Assembly (NCBI RefSeq): GCF_051013375.1
Contig: NZ_CP142125.1
Direction: 5' to 3' (one strand)
From: Kordia algicida
GTDB taxonomy: Bacteria; Bacteroidota; Bacteroidia; Flavobacteriales; Flavobacteriaceae
Length of the DNA stretch: 64,000 nucleotides
The notes below the pieces were generated by a model that saw only the letters and a list, made by a program, of their open reading frames with translations, ran no database searches and had not been told where the DNA came from. The position numbers were made by a program, and so were the translations under genes. Positions 36,021 through 44,658 of this stretch are shown here, in pieces (position 1 is the first letter of the stretch; every line of letters starts with the position of its first letter).

Positions 36021-37424
36021 TTGAACACAACCTTAAAAAACACGAAGAAATGGTATGAACATATTCCGCATGCTGTCGTAATTGTATTTATCATTATCGT
36101 TTTTGTTACATTGTTAACGTATCTAATTCCTGCGGGAGAGTTTAAACGTATGCTAGTGGACGGTCGCAATCGTGTCATACCAAATTCGTACACAACCATT
36201 CCAAGCACACCGATAGGATTTTTAGACATGTTTAAAGCCATACCTTTAGGTTTTAAAGCGGCTGCAGAAGTCATGTTTGTTGTTTTTTCTGGTGGAATTA
36301 TGTTTGGTATCATGGAACGTACCAAAGCGATTGAAAATGCAGTCGGAACGTTTGTGAAGAAACTCGGACAGGAAAAAAAATATCTCGCCGTTGTCATTAT
36401 GACCTTTATTTATGGCGCATTGGGCGTTTTTGTAGGGTATGAACACAACATTGCGATGGTGCCAATTGCAGCTGTGGTAGCTTTGGCACTTGGTGGCGAT
36501 TTAATATTAGCTGCGGGAATTTCGGTTGGCGCGATTACAATTGGATTCGGATTGTCTCCCATAAATCCGTATACGGTTGGTGTTGGACATAAAATTGCAG
36601 AACTTCCATTATTTTCGGGTGCATTATTGCGAAGTATTTTATGTTTTAGTGCGCTTGGTTTTTTGGCGTTTTACAATGTAAGATATTTAAAGAAAATTGC
36701 TAAAAATCCAGAAAAAAGTCTAGGAAAAGGATTGAATATTGATGGTATTTCATTATCAAAACCGATCAACGAATATACCATTTCAACGAATAATTGGCTG
36801 GTAATTTCTGTATTTATGCTAGGTTTAGGAGCGATTTTATATGGTGTTTTTAATCTAAAATGGTATCTCAATGAAATCTCTGCGGTGTTTCTCATGATCG
36901 CGATTGCTTCGGGAATTATAGGAAAAATGAACACTAATATGTTTAGTGATACACTATTAAAATCGGTATCATATGTAGCGCCAGGCGCTTTTATGGTAGG
37001 TTTTGCAACTACGATAAAAGTATTGTTAGAAATGGGACATATTAGCGATACAATTTCATTTCATTTATCAGAGTTATTGAAAGATATGCCCTTGTATATT
37101 TCTGCCGTTGGTATGGCAATATCGCAGAGTTTTATTAACTTCTTTATTCCATCAGGAAGCGGACAAGCATTGGCAACGTTACCCGTGATGATTCCATCAG
37201 GAGAAGTCATTGGACTCACACGACAAACTACTATTTTGGCATTTCAAATTGGCGATGGCGTTTCTAACTTAATCAATCCAACACTTGGCGGACTCATTGC
37301 GATGCTAAGTATGTGTCGCGTTCCTATAGATCGTTGGTTTCGATTTATATTTCCTGTCGCTTTAACCATATTTATTTTTTCAGCAATCACACTCATCATA
37401 GCAGTATTAACAGGCTATCATTAA
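36021..37424 (+). CDS. YfcC-family (C4-dicarboxylate-carrier superfamily) membrane transporter
   Basis: 467 residues with about 12 hydrophobic segments. Blocks typical of YfcC/DcuC-like carriers are LTYLIPAGEFKRM, FVVFSGGIMFGIMERTKAIENAV, GVFVGYEHNIAMVPIAAVVALALGGD, IGFGLSPINPYTVGVGHKIAELPLFSGALLR and the C-terminal FINFFIPSGSGQALATLPVMIPSGEVIGLTRQ. Family substrates include short acids and amino-acid derivatives; the one here is unknown. The only start that includes the first helix is the TTG at 36021, since the first in-frame ATG is about 44 codons on. The argE gene begins two bases after its stop, so a link with N-acetyl-amino acid or ornithine metabolism is likely. Confidence 0.85.
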   Translation: MNTTLKNTKKWYEHIPHAVVIVFIIIVFVTLLTYLIPAGEFKRMLVDGRNRVIPNSYTTIPSTPIGFLDMFKAIPLGFKAAAEVMFVVFSGGIMFGIMERTKAIENAVGTFVKKLGQEKKYLAVVIMTFIYGALGVFVGYEHNIAMVPIAAVVALALGGDLILAAGISVGAITIGFGLSPINPYTVGVGHKIAELPLFSGALLRSILCFSALGFLAFYNVRYLKKIAKNPEKSLGKGLNIDGISLSKPINEYTISTNNWLVISVFMLGLGAILYGVFNLKWYLNEISAVFLMIAIASGIIGKMNTNMFSDTLLKSVSYVAPGAFMVGFATTIKVLLEMGHISDTISFHLSELLKDMPLYISAVGMAISQSFINFFIPSGSGQALATLPVMIPSGEVIGLTRQTTILAFQIGDGVSNLINPTLGGLIAMLSMCRVPIDRWFRFIFPVALTIFIFSAITLIIAVLTGYH

Positions 37425-37426
37425 TT

Positions 37427-38572
37427 ATGAACGCAACTACAATATTAAGTCACTTGGTAAGTTTCCCAGTTTTAGGAGGCGAAAGTAATTTAAGTATCAT
37501 TCATTGGATTCAAGAATATATAGAATCGTATGGAATTAAAACAACACTGGTTCCAAATGATGAAAATACAAAAGCTTCTTTACACTGTAGAATTGGTCCT
37601 GCAGTTGATGGTGGAACTATTCTTTCGGGTCATACAGATGTTGTGCCTGTTGAAGGCCAAATTTGGGATACAAATCCTTTTACACTTATTGAAAAGAATG
37701 GTAAACTTTATGCACGAGGTAGTTGTGATATGAAAGGTTTTGTAGCGTGCTGTTTGGCAGTTTTGCCAAAAATGATAAAAGCTGATTTGAAAAAACCAAT
37801 TTATTTTGCTTTTAGTTATGACGAAGAAATTGGTTGTTTGGCTGCGCCAGATTTGATAAAACATATGAAAGCGACTTATAAAGAAACTCCAAAATATGCG
37901 ATTATTGGTGAGCCAAGCATGTTAGAACCTGTCATCGGAAAAAAAGGCGTTTGTTATGTAAAAACAGAAGTCAACGGTTCTGCGGGACATAGTAGCGGAA
38001 TTCATAAAGAAGTAAGTGCTATTCATGAAAGTACACGATTGATACTTTGGTTGGAAAATAAAATGAAAACCATTGCAAATACTTCTGTAGATGATCGCTT
38101 TGTGCCGCCACATTCTACGATTCATGTCGGACAAATAAAAGGTGGTGTTGCGACGAATATTGTTGCAGATTATTGCCGTTTTGAATGGGATATACGTGTC
38201 ATTCCAAAAGATGATATTCATCAAATATTTAAAGATTATTATGCTTTTTGTGCTGAAAGAGAAGCTGAAGTTCAAAAAAAGTTTGCTGATTTTAAAATAA
38301 CCAATACGTTGGTACATCCACCAGTTCCTGCGTTAGATACGAAAGAAACAGATAGTATAGTTGCATTAATGCAAAAACTCACAGGAAATCACAGTTGGAA
38401 AACAGTTGCGTATGCTGCTGAAGCTGGACAGTTTCATGAAGCCGGATTTGAAAGTATTATTTGTGGACCTGGAAGTATCGATCAAGCGCATCGTGCAAAT
38501 GAGTTTGTAACGCAAGAACAATTGGATCGTTGTGTTATTATATTGGAGAAGTTGGTTGAAGAATTGAGTTAA
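37427..38572 (+). CDS. argE: acetylornithine deacetylase-type M20 metallopeptidase
   Basis: 381 residues. Zinc-ligand motifs are SGHTDVVPVEG (His, Asp near residue 70), ARGSCDMKGFVACCLAVL (bridging Asp), SYDEEIGCLAAP (catalytic Glu) and IGEPSM, with the dimerisation domain around 175-290 (VNGSAGHSSG) and a last His in GPGSIDQAHRANEFV. These fit ArgE, which hydrolyses N2-acetylornithine to ornithine and acetate in arginine synthesis. Other M20 amidohydrolases such as succinyl-diaminopimelate desuccinylase are less likely. The start at 37427 follows the transporter stop by two bases; an upstream extension in frame would overlap the transporter. Confidence 0.88.
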   Translation: MNATTILSHLVSFPVLGGESNLSIIHWIQEYIESYGIKTTLVPNDENTKASLHCRIGPAVDGGTILSGHTDVVPVEGQIWDTNPFTLIEKNGKLYARGSCDMKGFVACCLAVLPKMIKADLKKPIYFAFSYDEEIGCLAAPDLIKHMKATYKETPKYAIIGEPSMLEPVIGKKGVCYVKTEVNGSAGHSSGIHKEVSAIHESTRLILWLENKMKTIANTSVDDRFVPPHSTIHVGQIKGGVATNIVADYCRFEWDIRVIPKDDIHQIFKDYYAFCAEREAEVQKKFADFKITNTLVHPPVPALDTKETDSIVALMQKLTGNHSWKTVAYAAEAGQFHEAGFESIICGPGSIDQAHRANEFVTQEQLDRCVIILEKLVEELS

Positions 38573-38708
38573 TTTTTTGATTTTTATTTAGAGATTTAAG
38601 TAACTTTTTCCCTTGAAAAATAACTTTTTGAGCAGTGTTAAAAATAAAAAGTGTAACAAAATTAATTTTTCTACGTCATATTTATATCAATCAATAAAAA
38701 ACACAATC

Positions 38709-39050
38709 ATGAGAAGAAAAGATAATCAATTAATGGTCATTACACATTTAACCCAACTTTCAACTTTTGTAATTGGTTTTGGGAGTTTAATCATTCCACT
38801 AATTCTTTGGGCGAGTAATAAAAATGATGTATATGAAATGGACGATCAAGGAAAACAAATTATCAATTTTCAAATCAGTATGATAATTTATGCAATTGTA
38901 AGCATTCCACTAATTTTTGCTTTCGGACTCGGAATTTTAACACTTATTGCTGTGGGAATTTTGTCGTTTGTCATGCCAATTGTAAATGCGATCAAAGTGA
39001 GTAATGGCGAAGAACCAAATTATCCGTTATCGATGCAGTTTTTATCGTAA
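38709..39050 (+). CDS. small DUF4870-type (Tic20-like) membrane protein
   Basis: 113 residues from the ATG at 38709. A cytoplasmic N-terminus (MRRKDNQLMVITHLTQLSTF) is followed by three predicted membrane helices. The pattern GSLIIPLILWASNKNDVYEMDDQGKQIINFQISMIIYAIV belongs to the DUF4870 family (also described as Tic20-like), small integral membrane proteins with no assigned function. An upstream in-frame start at 38613 would add a non-conserved tail and is not favoured. A strong terminator follows at 39151-39183. Confidence 0.82.
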   Translation: MRRKDNQLMVITHLTQLSTFVIGFGSLIIPLILWASNKNDVYEMDDQGKQIINFQISMIIYAIVSIPLIFAFGLGILTLIAVGILSFVMPIVNAIKVSNGEEPNYPLSMQFLS

Positions 39051-39150
39051 GTTAGATTTTAGATCGCTTACGCTGTTAGACGTGAGACCGCTTTGCTATT
39101 AGATTTTTAGACTTACTTAGATTTGTTAGACTAGCTAACAAAAAAACATA

Positions 39151-39183
39151 AAAAAGCCGTTGTAAAATGTACAACGGCTTTTT
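39151..39183 (+). terminator. strong terminator of the DUF4870 gene
   Basis: Perfect 13-bp stem AAAAAGCCGTTGT / ACAACGGCTTTTT with a seven-base loop and T-tract. The left end of the IS3 element lies nine bases further on. Confidence 0.9.
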
Positions 39184-39233
39184 CTATATTATTGTCTCGT
39201 CCTGAAATAGCGTTACACTAAATTTTAAGCGTA

Positions 39234-39620
39234 ATGAAAACAAATTATGTAAAACGTACTCAAAAAGATTATTCATTATCTTTTAAACTCCAAGTAGTTC
39301 AAGAGATTGAACAGGGCAAACTGACACGCTCACAAGTCTTATCAAAGTATGGTATACAATCTGGATCTACCATCAGAACTTGGTTAAAAAAATATGGTAA
39401 CTTTGATTGGCATAATCAAACTCCACTTTCTATGACAAAGACTCCAGAACAAAAGATTTTAGAATTAGAAGAAAAAATCAAACTGTTAGAAAAGCAGAAG
39501 GCTCGTGCAGAACATCTGGCGGAGCGTGCTGACAAGAAAGCTATTTTGTTTGATATGATGATTGATTTAGCAGAAAAAGAGTTTAATATTCCTATCAGAA
39601 AAAACTCCAAACCCAAGTAA
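39234..39620 (+). CDS. IS3-family transposase OrfA
   Basis: 128 residues. N-terminal HTH (about 10-60: DYSLSFKLQVVQEIEQGKLTRSQVLSKYGIQSGSTIRTWLKKYG) for binding the IS ends, then a leucine-zipper coiled coil (about 75-105, ILELEEKIKLLEKQKARAEHLAERADKKAI) for oligomerisation. It ends after RKNSKPK. The slippery heptamer A AAA AAC at 39599-39605, in the correct phase five codons before the stop, lets ribosomes shift -1 into orfB to make the OrfAB transposase. OrfA alone usually regulates transposition. Confidence 0.95.
   Translation: MKTNYVKRTQKDYSLSFKLQVVQEIEQGKLTRSQVLSKYGIQSGSTIRTWLKKYGNFDWHNQTPLSMTKTPEQKILELEEKIKLLEKQKARAEHLAERADKKAILFDMMIDLAEKEFNIPIRKNSKPK
39599..39605 (+). promoter_or_regulatory. 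programmed -1 frameshift site (A AAA AAC)
   Basis: In the orfA frame the bases read A AAA AAC across the Lys-Asn codons of RKNS. Slipping back one base puts translation in the orfB frame, which is open from 39587. This is a standard X XXY YYZ site and gives a continuous OrfAB fusion. Confidence 0.8.
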
Positions 39621-39625
39621 TCGAT

Positions 39626-40525
39626 ATGTTTAGAATACATTACAGAGAAAGTATCTCATCTACTTGTGAGTTACTTGGGGTAAGCAGGCAAGTATATTAC
39701 CGAGCGATACGTTCAAAAGAGAAACGACAGTGTATTGCTAGTGATGTGATAGAGCTGGTTCAATCTGTTAGAATAGAGCAACCACGCATTGGCACAAGGA
39801 AGTTATATCATATTCTACAAGAGTCTTTACGTAGTTTAGGTGTCGGCAGAGATCGTTTATTTGCTATTTTAAAGGCAAATCATATGTTGATTAAACCCAA
39901 GCGGAGCTATCATATCACTACTAACTCTCATCATCGGTTTAGAAAACATAACAATGTAATAGAGAATTTAGATGTAAACAGACCAGAACAAGTTTGGGTA
40001 GCAGATATTACCTATGTAGGTAATCGAGCTAATCCCATGTATTTATCGCTTATTACAGATGCATATTCTAAGATGATCGTTGGGTATTATCTATCAAATA
40101 CCTTGGCAGTAGATAGTTCTATAAAAGCATTAAAGCAAGCTGTTAAAAACAGAAAATATCCCAAGGAAAGGCTAATACATCATTCTGATAGAGGTTTACA
40201 ATATTGTAGTAATCAATATCAAAGAATATTAACTAAGAGTCATATTAAATGTAGTATGACAGAATCCTATGATCCATATCAAAATGCAGTAGCAGAGCGA
40301 ATCAACGGAATCTTGAAACAAGAGTTTTTGATGGGCACCTCTAAAATAGACATCAAACTAATGAAGAAAATAGTACAACAGAGTATTAAAGTTTATAATA
40401 CCAAAAGACCGCATTTATCATGTCAAATGCTAACTCCAGAACAGATGCACAAACAAAATAAAGTCAACATAAAAACCTATAAAAGAAAAAACACAGATAA
40501 GACAGCTGTCTTATCTGTGTTTTAA
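39626..40525 (+). CDS. IS3-family transposase OrfB (DDE integrase)
   Basis: 299 residues, -1 frame relative to orfA. The HTH_21-like N-terminus (RESISSTCELLGVSRQVYYRAI) is followed by the rve-type catalytic core with DDE acids: Asp in VWVADITYVG, Asp in LIHHSDRGLQYCS and Glu in YDPYQNAVAERINGILKQEF, with NTKRPHLSCQMLTPEQMH at the end. A free start at the ATG 39626 is possible, but the active transposase is expected to be the frameshift product. The final codons and stop lie in a 36-bp perfect palindrome. Confidence 0.95.
   Translation: MFRIHYRESISSTCELLGVSRQVYYRAIRSKEKRQCIASDVIELVQSVRIEQPRIGTRKLYHILQESLRSLGVGRDRLFAILKANHMLIKPKRSYHITTNSHHRFRKHNNVIENLDVNRPEQVWVADITYVGNRANPMYLSLITDAYSKMIVGYYLSNTLAVDSSIKALKQAVKNRKYPKERLIHHSDRGLQYCSNQYQRILTKSHIKCSMTESYDPYQNAVAERINGILKQEFLMGTSKIDIKLMKKIVQQSIKVYNTKRPHLSCQMLTPEQMHKQNKVNIKTYKRKNTDKTAVLSVF
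40488..40523. terminator. 36-bp perfect palindrome over the orfB stop
   Basis: The 18-base arm ending in CAGATAAGACAG (40488-40505) is exactly mirrored by 40506-40523. There is no loop, so the RNA would fold with a tight turn. It is followed by TTAAC and preceded on the other strand by Ts. It encodes TDKTAVLSV and leads into the stop, and would block transcription in either direction. Confidence 0.75.
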
Positions 40526-40601
40526 CTATTTTTAATCCTAAATAACTGTAACGGTTTTTTAGGACGGGTCAGAAATACTTTTGGTGGTTTTGAAAACGAC
40601 T

Positions 40602-40629
40602 AATGCCTAATCTCCAAAACCTAATTCCT
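40602..40629 (+). repeat. heptad array AATGCCT/AATTCCT
   Basis: Four in-phase units, AATGCCT, AATCTCC, AAAACCT, AATTCCT, ending three bases before the dnaN stop codon complement at 40633-40635. Confidence 0.7.
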
Positions 40630-40632
40630 TTA

Positions 40633-41751
40633 TTAGTTATTCAACATTACTGGCATTACCAACATTGTGATGTGTTCGCCTTCTTCTAAACCATCAATTG
40701 GAGTTAGAATTCCAGCGCGATTTGGCAATGACATTTCTAATGAAACATCATCTGCACCTAAATTATTCAACATTTCCGTTAAGAAACGAGAGTTGAAACC
40801 AATTTGCATGTCATCACCTTGGTAATCACACGTTAAGCGTTCTTCAGCTTTGTTAGAGTAATCGATATCTTCTGCAGAAATATTCAATTCTGCTCCAGCA
40901 ATCTTCAAACGAATTTGATGCGTTGTTTTGTTAGAGAAAATACTAACACGACGTACAGAGTTTAAAAATTGATTTCTATTAATTTCTAATTTATTTGGAT
41001 TCTCCTTTGGAATTACCGCTTCGTAATTTGGGTACTTTCCATCGATTAAACGACAAACCAACACTGTATTATCAAACGTAAACTTTGCGTTGCTATCATT
41101 ATATTCAATCACAACATCGTCTTCGCTTCCGCCTAAAATTCCTTTCAATAAATTTAAAGGTTTCTTTGGCATGATGAATTCTGCTACTTGCGATGCTTGT
41201 AAATCTGTACGTTGGTATTTTACCAATTTGTGTGCGTCAGTGGCAACAAACGTTAGGTTTTCTGGTGAAAACTGGAAAAAAACACCACTCATTACAGGTC
41301 GTAAATCATCGTTTCCAGAAGCAAAGATAGTTTTACTAATTGCTGTTGATAAAACATGTCCAGCAATAGTTGTAGCACTTGGTTCTTTCAATTCAACCGA
41401 CGCAGGAAATTCATTTCCATCTGCGTATGCTAAAGCATATTTACCGTGATTTGAGCTGATTTCAACCGTGTTATTATCTTCCACAACAAACGTTAATGGT
41501 TGCTCAGGAAATGTTTTTAAAGTATCTAATAATAATTTCGCAGGAACAGCAATATTTCCAGTGCTGTCTGATTCTACCGTTAAAACGGATGACATGGTTG
41601 TTTCTAAATCAGAAGCCGAAACCTTTAGTTCATTTTCATTCAGTTGAAAAAGGAAATTATCTAAAATAGGTAACGTATTGCTATTATTAATAACGCCTCC
41701 TAAAACTTGAAGCTGCTTTAATAAGTATGTACTTGATACAATAAATTTCAT
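40633..41751 (-). CDS. dnaN: DNA polymerase III beta clamp
   Basis: 372 residues, the usual length. Three repeated clamp domains (about 1-120, 128-245, 246-372). Typical blocks are MKFIVSSTYLLKQLQVLGGVINNSNTLPILDNFLFQL, SASDLETTMSSVLTVES, FVATDAHKLVKYQRTD, LIDGKYPNYEAVIPKENP and the C-terminal ILTPIDGLEEGEHITMLVMPVML. It forms the dimeric ring that tethers replicative and repair polymerases to DNA. It lies downstream of gldG on the same strand with a 151-base gap, so it probably has its own promoter. Confidence 0.98.
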   Translation of the reverse strand: MKFIVSSTYLLKQLQVLGGVINNSNTLPILDNFLFQLNENELKVSASDLETTMSSVLTVESDSTGNIAVPAKLLLDTLKTFPEQPLTFVVEDNNTVEISSNHGKYALAYADGNEFPASVELKEPSATTIAGHVLSTAISKTIFASGNDDLRPVMSGVFFQFSPENLTFVATDAHKLVKYQRTDLQASQVAEFIMPKKPLNLLKGILGGSEDDVVIEYNDSNAKFTFDNTVLVCRLIDGKYPNYEAVIPKENPNKLEINRNQFLNSVRRVSIFSNKTTHQIRLKIAGAELNISAEDIDYSNKAEERLTCDYQGDDMQIGFNSRFLTEMLNNLGADDVSLEMSLPNRAGILTPIDGLEEGEHITMLVMPVMLNN

Positions 41752-41902
41752 GTGTTTGTGTTCTATTTAATGTTCAAAAATAATTCTTCCAAGTTAAATT
41801 ACATAGCTTTTCAGCAGTAAATTCACGTAAAAAGAATCACCTCGTTATATTCTTACAAATATATCTCAAAAGTCTTTGTAAAGAAAGGAAACTTATTAAC
41901 AA

Positions 41903-43561
41903 CTATTTTGCGTATTTGCGCTTTCGAAGGTAGTTAAATAGGAAGCCGAAAAGTGCGAGAATACCAAGCGGAAGTCCAATGTTTATCAGTTGCCAGTCGG
42001 TTTTTTGGTCAATCACTTTTTCAGGATCTAAAAACGCTAATTTTAATTCTTTCGATCGAATGTTTATAAGTCCGTTATTGTCTAAAAGGTAATTTACCGA
42101 ATTTAACAAGAATTCTTTGTTTCCGTATTGTCGCTTTGTCACAACATCAAAACCTAATTCTTGTGGTCTTCCGCGAGTGACTTGGTTTTTTATCAAATCG
42201 CCATCCGCAATGACCAACATTTTCGATGCTCCTTGTGATTTTGCATCTGCAAGCGGAAAAGGTTTTACACGATTTTTGTAAACAGATTCGAAAGTTCCTT
42301 CTAACAAAACTGCTAAATTATAATCTCCTTTGCCTTCGTAAGCTTCTAATTTTGGTTCGTTTTCTATCACAGATAATGAAATCGGTTTCGGAACACCTTC
42401 AAGTTTTGATGTTGCTGAACTTTTCAATAGAATTGTCTTTTTTGTACTACTTTTTAGTGTGTCAATTTGATTGGCAAATTCAAAGCGAACCAAGTTGGTA
42501 TTATTTGTAATTGGATGCTTTCCAGAAGGCTTTACCAACGGATTGTAGCGCCATTGTATCGGTAAATATTGTGTTTCGTTTCCTTCACCAACAGCCATAA
42601 TAATTGGCGCACATTGTACATCGTTCACTAATTTCGGATTGATACGAACGCCATATTCGAAGAAAAAATCATTCAGGCGTAAATCTCTAGGAAAAGCCAA
42701 AGTTGAACCACTTTCACTGTACAAACTGTCCATTTCGGCAACGGTATTTTCAACCAACCACAAGGATTTTCCGCCACGCATCGTGTATTGATCTAAAATG
42801 TATTTTTCACTATCAGAAAATGCTTTGGTAGGTTTTGGAACAATGGCTAAGTCAAAACGATTCAAATTTTCTAACGATTTCTCAGGATTGTCAGGAAATG
42901 CACTTAAATCGAAAGGCGCAATTTTGTAATAATCTTTCAGCGTTTGTAGAAAACTAGCAATATACACATCGTCCAATTCGCCGTTTCCTTTCAAAACGGC
43001 AATCGTTTGTTTATCAATTAATGTTAATTTGGTAAACGCATCCGCGAACGCATATTCCAAATGTTGCACCGAACTTGCAATTTTTTCTTCATCAGAATTC
43101 GCCAGATTGTTCTTGTAAAGCGGCACTTTTACGGTTTTATTTCCATAATTGGCAATTGCCCATGGAAAAACGGCTTCTTGAGTAACTTTTCCTGCAATTT
43201 CTTCGGTAACGTATCTCGGATTCAATCCGTTTGTGGTTAAATATTGTTCTGCACCTTCTTTGACAGGATCGACAAAATTGTATTTAATGTTGGAGTTGTA
43301 TGCAGAAAATTCTTCTAAGAGTTGTTCTGTTTCATCTGCCAAACGCTTGTATTCTGAAGGCAAATCACCTTTTAGGAAAATATCAATAATGATCGGCGAA
43401 TTTACTTCTGCAACCGTGTTTTTAGAAGCTTCTGATAGTGTATAACGTTTGTCTTGGGTTAAGTCAAAACGTGTAAATATACTACTAGAAATAGCGTTTA
43501 GAATGATTAATCCGATAAGGACCAATACTATTTTTGTGCTCGTATGGAGTTCTTTCTTCAA
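41903..43561 (-). CDS. gldG: gliding motility ABC transporter auxiliary protein GldG
   Basis: 552 residues. N-terminal membrane anchor (KIVLVLIGLIILNAISSSIF) then FDLTQDKRYTLSEASKNTVAEV, the signature of the ABC-transporter auxiliary (GldG/DUF4350-like) domain. A long periplasmic region follows, including FDLAIVPKPTKAFSDSEKYILDQYTMRGGKSLWLVE, and a C-terminal membrane helix (LINIGLPLGILALFGFLFNYLRKR). With GldF and the ATPase GldA it forms an ABC complex needed for gliding in Flavobacterium johnsoniae. It follows gldF by two bases. gldA is not in the window. Confidence 0.93.
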   Translation of the reverse strand: MKKELHTSTKIVLVLIGLIILNAISSSIFTRFDLTQDKRYTLSEASKNTVAEVNSPIIIDIFLKGDLPSEYKRLADETEQLLEEFSAYNSNIKYNFVDPVKEGAEQYLTTNGLNPRYVTEEIAGKVTQEAVFPWAIANYGNKTVKVPLYKNNLANSDEEKIASSVQHLEYAFADAFTKLTLIDKQTIAVLKGNGELDDVYIASFLQTLKDYYKIAPFDLSAFPDNPEKSLENLNRFDLAIVPKPTKAFSDSEKYILDQYTMRGGKSLWLVENTVAEMDSLYSESGSTLAFPRDLRLNDFFFEYGVRINPKLVNDVQCAPIIMAVGEGNETQYLPIQWRYNPLVKPSGKHPITNNTNLVRFEFANQIDTLKSSTKKTILLKSSATSKLEGVPKPISLSVIENEPKLEAYEGKGDYNLAVLLEGTFESVYKNRVKPFPLADAKSQGASKMLVIADGDLIKNQVTRGRPQELGFDVVTKRQYGNKEFLLNSVNYLLDNNGLINIRSKELKLAFLDPEKVIDQKTDWQLINIGLPLGILALFGFLFNYLRKRKYAK

Positions 43562-43563
43562 AC

Positions 43564-44289
43564 TTATCGTTTTTTTAGTTGTAATACAGTTAAGAATAAA
43601 AAGAAAATGGTCACGCTGAGAAAGTAGATTACGTCTCTTGTATCAATCACACCGCGCGCTATACTATCAAAGTGTCGTTTCATGCCTATTTTTTCTACAG
43701 AAGTACTGAAGTCTCCAAAAATACCAGCATTTGCAATACCTTCAAATCCAAAATACATGACAAAACAGATAAAAACTGAAACTATAAACGCCACAATTTG
43801 ATTCTGCGAAAGCGTTGATGTAAATATACCAATACTTGTATAGGCGGCAATTAAGAATAACAATCCAAAGTAGGAGCCAAGTGTGCTACCAACATCGAGA
43901 TTTCCTTCCGGATTTCCTAAATTCCAAACGGTATATACGTATAAAAGTGTTGGAATCATGGCAAGAAGAATCAGTACAAACGCGCCAAAGTATTTTCCGA
44001 GTACAATTTGCCAACCTGAAATGGGTTTTGTCAATAATAATTCGAGTGTTCCTAAGCGTTTTTCTTCCGAGAAGCTTCGCATGGTAATCGCGGGAATTAA
44101 AAAGATAAAAATCCACGGAGCTAGCGTGAAAAATGGTGTTAAATCGGCAAATCCGTAATTAAAAATATTGAATTCACTTTTAAAAAACCATAAGAATAAT
44201 CCGTTGAGAATTAAAAATAAGGCAATTACCAAATATCCTACGGATGAGGAAAAAAAGGAATTGATTTCTTTACGAAGTATGGCGAGCAT
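43564..44289 (-). CDS. gldF: gliding motility ABC transporter permease GldF
   Basis: 241 residues, ABC-2 type permease with six hydrophobic segments. MLAILRKEINSFFSSSVGYLVIALFLILNGLFLWFF and SFSEEKRLGTLELLLTKPISGWQIVLGKYFGAFVLIL are diagnostic of GldF/NosY-like permeases. It partners with GldG, encoded immediately after it, and probably couples to a GldA ATPase elsewhere on the chromosome. The gene is 71 bases past the monooxygenase on the same strand. Confidence 0.94.
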   Translation of the reverse strand: MLAILRKEINSFFSSSVGYLVIALFLILNGLFLWFFKSEFNIFNYGFADLTPFFTLAPWIFIFLIPAITMRSFSEEKRLGTLELLLTKPISGWQIVLGKYFGAFVLILLAMIPTLLYVYTVWNLGNPEGNLDVGSTLGSYFGLLFLIAAYTSIGIFTSTLSQNQIVAFIVSVFICFVMYFGFEGIANAGIFGDFSTSVEKIGMKRHFDSIARGVIDTRDVIYFLSVTIFFLFLTVLQLKKR

Positions 44290-44360
44290 TGCGTTCTTTT
44301 TTTACAATTGTTTGTGATGCACAGTTCAGTAACGATGCGGAATGGATTCTAGTATTTTTA

Positions 44361-44657
44361 TTAAGATAAACTCACTAATTTATCAACACTCCACGCGTAC
44401 GGTTTGTCGTTAAACATGGCTTTGGTTTGTTTCCAGACGTTTTTAAATAATTCTGAGTTTCTATACGCTTCCAAATCGTCTACATGTCTCCAATGACTGT
44501 ACGTGAAGAAGATTTCAGGATTGTTTTTATCTTGATATAATTCTAAAAACTCACAACCTTCACGGTTTTTAATTGATGCTTTTTTTTCATCAAACATTGC
44601 CAAAAAATCAGGAATGTATTTGGAGTGAAAGCTCATCTTTACTATGCGTACAAACAT
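44361..44657 (-). CDS. antibiotic biosynthesis monooxygenase (ABM)-type small protein
   Basis: 98 residues with the dimeric ferredoxin-like ABM fold: FVRIVKMSFHSKYIPDFLAMFDEKKASIKNREGCEFLELYQD, FFTYSHWRHVDDLEAYRNSELFKNVWKQTKAMF. Relatives include quinol monooxygenases and heme-degrading proteins, but the fold alone does not give a substrate. Its start is two bases after the SAM-hydrolase stop (44659), so the two form an operon. Confidence 0.85.
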   Translation of the reverse strand: MFVRIVKMSFHSKYIPDFLAMFDEKKASIKNREGCEFLELYQDKNNPEIFFTYSHWRHVDDLEAYRNSELFKNVWKQTKAMFNDKPYAWSVDKLVSLS

Positions 44658-44658
44658 A

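Larger units (their letters stand above)
39193..40571 (+). mobile_element. IS3-family insertion sequence, about 1.38 kb
   Basis: Imperfect terminal inverted repeats of about 25 bp: the left end begins TGTCTCGTCCTGAAATAGCG (39193-39217) and the right end (40547-40571), read inward, begins TGACCCGTCCTAAAAAACCG. The shared core is CGTCCT-n8-CGTTACA. Inside lie orfA, a -1 frameshift site, orfB and a palindromic hairpin over the orfB stop. No matching 3-4 bp target duplication is seen at the flanks (TTAT against GAAA), so the insertion may be old or the ends off by a few bases. Both reading frames are intact. Confidence 0.9.

Noticed and set aside
39190..40574. Target-site duplication of the IS3 element
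   Set aside because: The flanking 3-4 bases on each side do not match.
44361..44657. Antibiotic biosynthesis gene
   Set aside because: The ABM fold is common in housekeeping proteins, and no biosynthetic cluster surrounds it.
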